Assembly: GCF_000519265.1 (NCBI RefSeq)
Contig: NZ_KI912608.1
Location: 1,305,582-1,369,581, forward strand
DNA: 64,000 bases
Reading direction: 5' to 3'
DNA from: Desulfonatronum lacustre DSM 10312
GTDB taxonomy: Bacteria > Desulfobacterota > Desulfovibrionia > Desulfovibrionales > Desulfonatronaceae
Shown: positions 55,467 through 62,511 of the stretch, piece by piece
Layout: each line of letters opens with the position of its first letter
How positions within the stretch are numbered: the first letter of the stretch is position 1
The notes under the pieces: generated by a model
Databases searched by the model: none
What the model was told of the DNA's origin: nothing
What the model saw: the letters and a program-made list of their open reading frames with translations, nothing else
Position numbers and translations under genes: made by a program

Positions 55467-55808
55467 CTAAAATGGTACAATGCCGCTGGTCGTATCGCCG
55501 GCCCCCATGCCTTTCGTTTTCGTGCCAGGACCGGAATAGGTTACCCGTACCATGCCATTATGGATACCGACAGTATTTATCGTGTAACCATAGCTTCTTA
55601 TACAGCCCGGAATCTCATAAACAATATCAATGGTTGAGTTGGGTATTGTGTTTCTGTATCCCCAGGCATTCAGGTTAGTTCTCATGCAGCTCATTCCGGA
55701 ATCGGCATCGGCCTTTGGCACAGTGACCACGCAGAACAAGACAATTGAGGCAAAGAGGACGCCTGACACAAAACAAAAGATACCGTTAATCAGTTTTTTA
55801 TCTCCCAT
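55467..55808 (-). CDS. Small exported or membrane-anchored protein
   Basis: The ATG at 55808 is preceded by GGAGGAA; the product has 113 residues. One N-terminal hydrophobic segment (FCFVSGVLFASIVLFCVVTV) may be a signal or an anchor. The exported part has two cysteines (MSCMRTN, IPGCIRSY) and a glycine-rich end. No family recognised. Confidence 0.6.
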   Translation of the reverse strand: MGDKKLINGIFCFVSGVLFASIVLFCVVTVPKADADSGMSCMRTNLNAWGYRNTIPNSTIDIVYEIPGCIRSYGYTINTVGIHNGMVRVTYSGPGTKTKGMGAGDTTSGIVPF

Positions 55809-55961
55809 CATTTCCTCCGGTTCAGTGGTTGAACCACCACTTCTGAATTGTTTGAATGCCCCGGGTAGCTCCCCAGGACTGAAACACGATGTCACGCCAT
55901 GATGCTTTTCATTCGATCGCGAGGCGATGCCGGAGAATGTCTATCAAATATCGAAATGACT

Positions 55962-56336
55962 CTACCGGTCATCCTCATGACAAAACCTGCACTCTGATGT
56001 CTTCGTCATACCCGGCTGCGGGCCGCCGGCCTTCCAGTGCGGGCAGTCGAATTCCCGCGTGTCCTGCTTGAGGCAATCGTTCCTGGCCATCATGCATGCG
56101 TCGAGACAGTCCATGTTCCCCGGCGGGCACAGAGCCTCGCAATTGTCCCGGTTCGCGTTACAGGTCGCCAGGATGCTGCTGAACGTCTCGTTGCAGCAGT
56201 TGGTGCAGACGATCAGGTCGGGACAGCCGTGGATGCAGTCGATGTAGGTGCCGGTGGCGGCATGAAGGTTGGGGGTTGCCATGAACAGCAGGGCCAGGGC
56301 CGCTGTTCCGAAAATCCTTCTCCACGTTTTTCTCAT
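55962..56336 (-). CDS. Small secreted cysteine-rich protein 2
   Basis: The product has 124 residues from an ATG with AAGGAG. A signal peptide (IFGTAALALLFMATPNLHAA) precedes YIDCIHGCPDLIVCTNCCNE, then ATCNANRDNCEALCPPGN and MDCLDACMMARNDC, the same cysteine spacing as in protein 1 (54180-54476). A C-terminal extension adds FDCPHWK and SECRFCHEDDR. It has a perfect sigma-54 promoter at 56380-56396. Confidence 0.78.
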   Translation of the reverse strand: MRKTWRRIFGTAALALLFMATPNLHAATGTYIDCIHGCPDLIVCTNCCNETFSSILATCNANRDNCEALCPPGNMDCLDACMMARNDCLKQDTREFDCPHWKAGGPQPGMTKTSECRFCHEDDR

Positions 56337-56379
56337 GACGATACTCCTTGGTTGAGTGTTGCAGGCATTATACTCTTTT

Positions 56380-56396
56380 TAGCACGATCCATGCCA
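56380..56396 (-). promoter_or_regulatory. Sigma-54 promoter of cysteine-rich protein 2
   Basis: On the minus strand it reads TGGCATGGATCGTGCTA, identical in 16 of 17 bases to the promoter at 28524-28540. The predicted start is about 32 bases before the ATG. Confidence 0.8.
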
Positions 56397-56444
56397 TGAA
56401 AAAATTAAACGATTTCATGATATTATAAAAAAGTGTCAACTGTA

Positions 56445-56850
56445 TCAGGCCGCACAGTTTGCGCCCATTTTGTTGGCATTGCCAACATTGGTGGCAAAGT
56501 CGGCTGGTTCGGCCTGGGTTGCAACGACCAGGGCGGTCAGGTCGCTGCTGAACACTGTCTGGACCGCGGCCGAGAACGGGGACATGACGGTCAGCAGGGC
56601 GTAGCCACCAGGATCGCGGGCTCCACCGGAAGGCCAAGGGGCTCGCAGATGATGGGCAGAAGCAGAACATGGGACAAATGGCCAGGGCCCCGGTGGCGGC
56701 CACGGCGCTGAGGGCCGCGCCGAAGACGATGAACGCGTACTGGGCAAGCGTGAACTCCACCTGGGGCCACGCTTTCCATTGCGAATTTGTCGCGACAATT
56801 CCGTAATGGACTTGCTTATTGCCAGAGAGATGAAAGTTCATCCCTTCGCG
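56445..56850 (-). pseudogene. Decayed membrane transporter fragment
   Basis: Three frames each keep part of one hydrophobic protein. FTLAQYAFIVFGAALSAVAA leads to GALAICPMF, a shifted frame gives LLLPIICEPLGLPVEPAILV, and a third gives YALLTVMSPFSAAVQTVFSS through to the stop near 56445. The pieces look like the C-terminal part of an ion or organic-acid permease. Two frameshifts and the missing N terminus mark it as dead. Confidence 0.6.
56456..56487 (-). promoter_or_regulatory. Conserved 32-bp upstream site (UAS), copy 2
   Basis: On the minus strand it begins GTTGGCAATGCC and ends TGGGCGCAAACTG. It lies 59 bp upstream of the -24 element and matches copies at 28599-28630 and 53393-53424. It overlaps the 3' part of a decayed transporter gene. 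Confidence 0.62.
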
Positions 56851-56905
56851 CCAGGCCGAGACGTCCCGAAAACATCGGCCGAGGATGATTTCTGGTGAAT
56901 CCTCT

Positions 56906-58315
56906 TCATGGCGTGTGCGAGTTTCGCGGCTTGACCCGTAGCAGAACGGCCAGGGCCAGGGCCGCCGCGGCCACGCCAACCGGGTTGGAGAGGCCCGGAG
57001 AGAGATTGAAGCCGATGGATGCCTGGAGAATGAAGGAGACGGTCACCGCGGTCATGAACAGGGCCGGGACCGTTGCGATCCAATGGAATTTGCCGCTTTG
57101 GCGCAGAAAGATCGCCGCGGACCACAGGACCAACATGGCCAGGGTCTGATTGCTCCAGCCGAAATAGCGCCAGATGAGATTAAAATCCTGGGTGCTGACG
57201 AGAAAGGCCACGATGAACAGCGGGACGGCCAGAAGCAGTCTTTTGGCCGCCCGGGCCTGGGGCAGGCTGAAGGTTTCCGCCAGGATCAAACGGCTGGATC
57301 GAAAGGCCGTGTCCCCGGACGTGATGGGCAGGATGATCACGCCCAGGATTGCCAGAAACCCGCCCACCGGACCTAGCAGGGTCCGGCAGACCTGGTCCAC
57401 CACCAGGGAGGGCGTACCGCTTTGAATGACCTGAAACAAAGCCTCCGGGCCATAAAACAGGGTCATCCCGGCCGCGGCCCAGACCAGGGCGATGATCCCC
57501 TCGGCGATCATGGCGCCGTAGAACACCAGGCGTCCACTGGATTCATTGCGGATGCAGCGGGCCATGAGCGGGGATTGGGTGGAATGAAAGCCGCTGATGG
57601 CCCCGCAGGACAGGGTGATGAACAGCAGCGGCCAGATGGGCAGGCCTTGCGGGTGCGTGTTCACCGTCACGTCCAGGTTCGGCAGGACCGGGGCATCGCC
57701 CAGGGCCATGCCCACGAGCACGCCCAGGGTCATGAAGAGCAAGAGCGCGCCGAAAAAGGGGTACAAGCGGCCGATAAGCTTGTCGATGGGCAGGATGGTG
57801 GCCAGGAAGTAGTAGCCGAAGATGCAGGCCACCAGAAACTGGACGTTCAGGCCGGTCAGATTGCCCAGAAGCTGGGCCGGACTGAGGACGAACACCACGC
57901 CCACGAGGAGCAGCAGCAACAGGGAAAAGAACCGCATCACCCGGCGGGCGTGCAGGCCCAGGAAGGCGCCCACCACGTCCGGGATGGACGCGCCCTTGTT
58001 GCGTACCGAAAGCATCCCGCTGAAATAGTCGTGCACAGCGCCCGCGAAAATCGCGCCCACCACGATCCAGACCAGAGCCACCGGGCCGTACAGAGCGCCC
58101 AGGATCGGCCCGAAGATCGGTCCGATCCCCGCGATGTCCAAAAGCTGGATAAAAAAGACCTTCCAGGTGGGCATGGAAGCGTAGTCCACCCCGTCGGCCA
58201 TGGTGGAACACGGCGTCGGACGGCTCGGATCCGGGTCGAATATCCGCTCAACCACCTTGCCGTAGGTGAAATAACCCAGAACGAGCAGGCCGATGCACAA
58301 GAGCAGAGTTGTCAT
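56906..58315 (-). CDS. CstA-family carbon-starvation/peptide carrier
   Basis: The ATG at 58315 lies four bases after the binding-protein stop; the long upstream reading is rejected. The product has 469 residues with about 13 membrane helices. Family signatures include QLLDIAGIGPIFGPILGALYG, HDYFSGMLSVRNKG and FRSSRLILAE. CstA proteins take up peptides or pyruvate. It is probably co-transcribed with the BMP-type binding protein. Confidence 0.9.
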   Translation of the reverse strand: MTTLLLCIGLLVLGYFTYGKVVERIFDPDPSRPTPCSTMADGVDYASMPTWKVFFIQLLDIAGIGPIFGPILGALYGPVALVWIVVGAIFAGAVHDYFSGMLSVRNKGASIPDVVGAFLGLHARRVMRFFSLLLLLLVGVVFVLSPAQLLGNLTGLNVQFLVACIFGYYFLATILPIDKLIGRLYPFFGALLLFMTLGVLVGMALGDAPVLPNLDVTVNTHPQGLPIWPLLFITLSCGAISGFHSTQSPLMARCIRNESSGRLVFYGAMIAEGIIALVWAAAGMTLFYGPEALFQVIQSGTPSLVVDQVCRTLLGPVGGFLAILGVIILPITSGDTAFRSSRLILAETFSLPQARAAKRLLLAVPLFIVAFLVSTQDFNLIWRYFGWSNQTLAMLVLWSAAIFLRQSGKFHWIATVPALFMTAVTVSFILQASIGFNLSPGLSNPVGVAAAALALAVLLRVKPRNSHTP

Positions 58316-58319
58316 AGGA

Positions 58320-59294
58320 TTACCTGGTCGGATCAATGACGACGATCTCACCGGAGATGATCTTCGTCTTGGCCGATTCCACGGCATCGAGCACAGCCTG
58401 GGGGATGATGTCGCGGGTGTATTGAAAATCCGAGGTGCCGACTCCGCCTTCGGCCACGCCGAAATGTCGCTCTCCCGGCTGGAGATCCCCTTCCACCAGG
58501 CTTCGAATGGTTTCATAAACAGCGACGTCAACACGCTTGACCATGCTGGTTAGAACCGTGCCCGGAGCCAGATGGTCCTGTACCGAATCCACCCCGATAG
58601 CATAGAATCCATTTTCCTGGGCAGCGAATATGACTCCAATTCCTGTTGCACCACTGGCATGGTAGACGATATCGGCCCCACGTTTGTTCTGCGAGATGGC
58701 CAATTCCTTGCCCAATGCCGGGGCGCGAAAACTTTGCGCATAGTCAACCAGCACACGGGCATCCGGATTGACGGAGCCGACTCCCTGTTCGAATCCGCTT
58801 TGAAATTTGCGAATGATTGGAACCTCCAACCCACCGACAAAGCCGACGATATTGCTTTCCGTCATCATTCCAGCGAGGACGCCCACCAGAAATGAGCCGT
58901 CATGCTCCATGAAGACCAATGAGCTGACATTCGGGGCGGACACCACGCTATCGACTATGGCAAACTTGATGTGCGGGAAATCCTGGGCAACCTGTTTCAA
59001 GGCAGATTCATGTTGAAACCCGACCGCGAAAACCAGGTCGTAATTTTCCGTGGCAAATGCTATCAGGTGGTCTTCCAGGTGTTCAACATCCTTGGGCTCG
59101 ATGAACTGGAAAGAGATACCCATATCTCTTTTGGCCTTCTGCAGTCCGTGTAGTGCGGCATCATTGAATGACAAATCGCCCAAACCACCCGTGGAGAAGA
59201 CAATTCCCACTCTCTGTTCGGCTGATGCGGTAACAGTCATAGCCATCAACCCGACCAGAACGACAACCATCACACAACCTGATTTCCGGAACAT
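58320..59294 (-). CDS. BMP/PnrA-like periplasmic binding protein
   Basis: The ATG at 59294 with AAAGGTGA gives 324 residues and a signal peptide (CVMVVVLVGLMAMTVTASA). Family motifs are IVFSTGGLGDLSFNDAALHG, YDLVFAVGFQHESAL, GSFLVGVLAGMMTES and IIRKFQSGFEQGV. PnrA/BMP proteins bind nucleosides or related ligands for ABC uptake. No ABC ATPase or permease gene is near, and the next gene is cstA-like, so the delivery partner is unclear. A weak GG-N10-GC element lies at about 59329-59342. Confidence 0.88.
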   Translation of the reverse strand: MFRKSGCVMVVVLVGLMAMTVTASAEQRVGIVFSTGGLGDLSFNDAALHGLQKAKRDMGISFQFIEPKDVEHLEDHLIAFATENYDLVFAVGFQHESALKQVAQDFPHIKFAIVDSVVSAPNVSSLVFMEHDGSFLVGVLAGMMTESNIVGFVGGLEVPIIRKFQSGFEQGVGSVNPDARVLVDYAQSFRAPALGKELAISQNKRGADIVYHASGATGIGVIFAAQENGFYAIGVDSVQDHLAPGTVLTSMVKRVDVAVYETIRSLVEGDLQPGERHFGVAEGGVGTSDFQYTRDIIPQAVLDAVESAKTKIISGEIVVIDPTR

Positions 59295-59496
59295 ACGAGT
59301 CACCTTTGTTTTAGAGATGTTCAGCACGGAATTTTCCTCGGAGTGGCCTTTGTCTGCGTACGTGGTGCTGATATTTTCAAGCGCGCTGCACAAATTTTTC
59401 TGATATTCAATGCTTCAGCTGCATAATGCTCATTTGTCCAATGCTGCGCTGATGCATGGCTGGAAAACAGCCTGTTAGGGTGTCTTGCCCATGTAA

Positions 59497-60594
59497 TCAT
59501 AAAGCTTCACTGATGGGCATGATGCCGGATTGCCTTGCGTCGTCGATGTCGATGATCGCGTAGCCTTCCGAGGTTTCCTCGTTCATGGAGTCGCTGATAA
59601 AGAAAGGCAGGGCTTTCAGGAATTGATCGTTGCCCGCGGACACGGCCTTCTCGAAGGATGCGATTCCGACCATGGTGGTCTCAATGCACAAGGTTTCTTC
59701 CTGCTCCTCATCCAGGTGAACGCAGACGAACATGTGGCCCGGCACGGAGACCAGAAACGGACTCATTTCCAGTTTGCGGAAGACCGAGGCAAAGAGCGCG
59801 CTGCCCTCGACGCAGTTGGCCTGGGCCGTGCGGACCTGCTGGCCGATCAGGCGGACGTGCTGCATGGCCACGACTCCGGATTCCCCGGAGGATCTGGTGA
59901 TGTTGCTGTACTTGAACCCCCGGGCCTGGATGGCCCGGTAAACGGCCTTGATCTCCTCGGCCACTTCGTCGGCGTCTTTCTGATAACCGGCAAAGGAATC
60001 CACGTATCCGGCCTTGAGGGCCTCCCCCAGAAGCGCGTCCACCACCGGATGGTTCTCGTTGACGTAGGCGGCAAACAGCCATGACGTGTCCACGAAATCG
60101 CCCTCTTCGTCCTCAAAACCCAAGATGCAGTCATTGATGGTGCGCACGGGCACGCGCTTGCTTTTTTCGGTGTGGGGCTGACCGTTGAGTGCAACCCGGG
60201 CCGTGACCACCTCCGGGAAGGGCTGGTGAACGGCAAGCAGGGCGTCGTAATCGAACTTCAAGACCGGGTTGATCAGATAGGTCTCGCCCTTTTTGGGCAA
60301 CAGGCCCTCCCAGACGCTGGGGCTGATCAGCTTGCCGCTGGAAATTTCCACGCGCACGAGTGTTCGGTCGGCGGGCGCGACGATGCTCACGCCCACGAAA
60401 CCCCATGGGTCGCCAAGAATGGTGGGATCGGGGTCGTCGGCATCGTCGAGCAACGTGGAGGTGGCGATAATCAGCGAAGGGAAGATGCTGTCGTCGATCC
60501 CGACCTCGATATCCCATTCCAGATCAGCCGCGTGAACGGGCACCACGAAAAGCAGAGTGAGCAGCAGGGTGCAAAGCAGACGTGACAAGGTCAT
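59497..60594 (-). CDS. Exported transglutaminase-like protein
   Basis: The ATG at 60594 with GGAGAA gives 365 residues and a signal peptide (LLCTLLLTLLFVVPVHAA). The central part has the cysteine-histidine arrangement of transglutaminase-like hydrolases: TAQANCVEGSALFASVFRKL and, 20 residues on, SVPGHMFVCVHLDEEQE, with an acidic residue in TLCIETTMVG. The N-terminal 160 residues are beta-rich and unassigned. It could cut or cross-link peptides in the periplasm. Confidence 0.7.
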   Translation of the reverse strand: MTLSRLLCTLLLTLLFVVPVHAADLEWDIEVGIDDSIFPSLIIATSTLLDDADDPDPTILGDPWGFVGVSIVAPADRTLVRVEISSGKLISPSVWEGLLPKKGETYLINPVLKFDYDALLAVHQPFPEVVTARVALNGQPHTEKSKRVPVRTINDCILGFEDEEGDFVDTSWLFAAYVNENHPVVDALLGEALKAGYVDSFAGYQKDADEVAEEIKAVYRAIQARGFKYSNITRSSGESGVVAMQHVRLIGQQVRTAQANCVEGSALFASVFRKLEMSPFLVSVPGHMFVCVHLDEEQEETLCIETTMVGIASFEKAVSAGNDQFLKALPFFISDSMNEETSEGYAIIDIDDARQSGIMPISEAL

Positions 60595-60609
60595 GATTGT
60601 TCTCCGTGG

Positions 60610-60850
60610 GGATTGCCGGGCAGGATCGGCAGGTTGAATGGGTTTGGGAAAAGGTGCTGTCCGGGAATACGGTGAAAATATTCCTGGCCGACGTATAGGC
60701 GATGTTGCCGTACCTTGGGAAGATGTTGAAATTTCGGGCAACCTGCTCCAAGGCCGGAGCAAGCTGAAAACCGACCGGGAAAACCAGATCGGAATCCAGT
60801 CTTTTCACCGCCCGGGCCTGGCCGAGGCTGAATCCGCGATGGGAATGCGG
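60610..60850 (-). pseudogene. Mosaic relic of cstA-like and BMP-like genes
   Basis: On the minus strand DSDLVFPVGFQLAPALEQVA matches the binding protein's DLVFAVGFQHESALKQVA. The DNA just before it resembles cstA DNA: bases 60796-60833 parallel 57236-57273 (CAGTCTTTT, CCGCCCGGGCCTGG, AGGCTGAA). Fragments of both neighbouring genes are therefore joined here, partly inside the C-terminal codons of the amidohydrolase. Confidence 0.65.
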
Positions 60851-62508
60851 TGAATGATTCTGCCCTGAAACATGGTCAGGCTGGCCCTGGCCTGGGAGAT
60901 TTCGTCGGGCGGGACCTTGAGGATGTCGCGGTCCAGGACAACGAGGTCGGCGGATTTGCCGACCGTGATGGACCCGGTGACGGCTTCCTGAAAGTCGGCA
61001 TAGGCGCCGCCCAGGGTGTGGGCGTGGAGCATGGCGGCCAAGGGGACGCACTGGGTCGGGTTGTAGGCCTGAACCTCTTGCGGGTCCAGGCCGCGGCGGG
61101 TGACGCCGATCTGGATGGATTCCAGGGGATTGAAGGTGTTCAGCTCCCCGCTGAACGGCCAGTCCGTGCCGCAGGTCAGGGCCGCGCCGCTGTCCAGGAG
61201 ATCCCGGACCGGATAGAGGCTCCAGGCCCGCTGCGCCCCCAGGGAGACCAGGGTGGTATGGGCAAAATGCTTTTCCTCGCAAAACCAGATCGGCTGGAGG
61301 TTGGCGATGACGCCCAGGGCCCGGAAGCGGGGAATGTCCCGGGGATGGATCAGATCGGCATGGGCGATCATATGCCGGGCGCCAGGACGTGTTTCCGGAC
61401 GGCCGTTTTCACGTTGGGCCTGCTCTACTGCATCCAGGGCCAGGCGAACGCCCTGATCCCCAACAGCGTGAAAATGGATCTGGAAGCCGTGGGCGTCCAG
61501 GGCCGTGACAATCCGGTGCAGTTCGTCCAAGGCCCACAGGCATTCGCCCCGGTAGCCCGGCATGTCCGCGTAGGGCTCCAGAAGCAGGGCGGTGCGGCCT
61601 TCGATGACCCCGTCCACGAAAATTTTGACCGTGCGCGGCGTGATCAGCGCGGATTGAAAGGACTCCCGGAGATGGAGCAGGTGATCAATCTGGGCCAGGC
61701 CTTTTTCCGGTTCGCAGAGCAGGGAGGCCTGCACCCGCATGTGCAGGTCGCCGTCTCGCTCCAGGGCCTGATAGGCCAGGAGCTCTTCTTCATGGGCCAT
61801 GGCCTCATGGACCGAGACAATGCCCATACCGGCGGCCCGCTGCAAAAAGGCCCAGCCGGCCATGACCCGATCCCGCAAGGTCGGGGCCGACAGGCGTGAC
61901 TCCACCAGCTCCATGGCCGTCCACTCCCGGAGGATACCGGTTGCCTCGCCGCTGAGCGCATCCCGTTCGATGATCCCGCCGGGCGGGTTGGGCGTGTCCC
62001 TGGTGATTCCGGCCAGAACCAGGGCTCTGGTGTTCACCCAGGCGTTGTGGCCGTCAATGGATTTAAGCAGCACCGGACGGTCCGGAACAATGGCGTCCAG
62101 ATGCTCGCGGCGCGGCGCAAGATCCGGCAACCAGCCCCCGCCCCGGATGAAGTCCTGGTCCTGGTTGGCCCGGGCATAGCTCGCGATATGGGCCAGGCAG
62201 GCATCCCGCTCCACCAGACCGGTCAGATTGCACTCCACCAGATTCATGCCGCCGAGGATGGGGTGGATGTGGGCGTCCCGGAACCCCGGCAGGATCAGTC
62301 CGCCCGCAATGTCAACAACCTCCGTGTTCGGCCCGATCCAGGCCCGAATCTCCCGGGCCGTGCCCATGGCCGCGATCCTGCCCTGGCGCACGGCCACGGC
62401 ATCGGAGCGTGTTTCTGACGCGTCTTTTGGCGCATCATTTGGTGCGCCTGGCCCGGCAACACGCCCCGCCAACAGGACGCTGTCCGCATAGGGTCGTCCG
62501 TGATTCAT
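60805..62508 (-). CDS. YtcJ-type amidohydrolase (amidohydrolase 3 family)
   Basis: The product has 567 residues and no signal peptide. Metal-site blocks are GLILPGFRDAHIHPILGG, the VKIFVDGVIEGRTALLL lysine region, IHFHAVGDQGVRLALDA, MIAHADLIHP and LTCGTDWPFSGELNTFNP. The substrate range of this family covers amides and N-formyl compounds, and it is not known here. The ATG is three bases after the stop of the HATPase-GNAT gene, so they are coupled. The last residues run into the cstA-like relic, so the original C terminus may have been replaced. Confidence 0.88.
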   Translation of the reverse strand: MNHGRPYADSVLLAGRVAGPGAPNDAPKDASETRSDAVAVRQGRIAAMGTAREIRAWIGPNTEVVDIAGGLILPGFRDAHIHPILGGMNLVECNLTGLVERDACLAHIASYARANQDQDFIRGGGWLPDLAPRREHLDAIVPDRPVLLKSIDGHNAWVNTRALVLAGITRDTPNPPGGIIERDALSGEATGILREWTAMELVESRLSAPTLRDRVMAGWAFLQRAAGMGIVSVHEAMAHEEELLAYQALERDGDLHMRVQASLLCEPEKGLAQIDHLLHLRESFQSALITPRTVKIFVDGVIEGRTALLLEPYADMPGYRGECLWALDELHRIVTALDAHGFQIHFHAVGDQGVRLALDAVEQAQRENGRPETRPGARHMIAHADLIHPRDIPRFRALGVIANLQPIWFCEEKHFAHTTLVSLGAQRAWSLYPVRDLLDSGAALTCGTDWPFSGELNTFNPLESIQIGVTRRGLDPQEVQAYNPTQCVPLAAMLHAHTLGGAYADFQEAVTGSITVGKSADLVVLDRDILKVPPDEISQARASLTMFQGRIIHRIPIADSASARPGR

Positions 62509-62511
62509 GGC

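Noticed and set aside
59329-59342. Sigma-54 promoter for the BMP gene (GG-N10-GC)
   Set aside because: Spacing fits, but the surrounding -24 bases lack the TGGCA consensus and there is no matching upstream site, so I treat it as weak.
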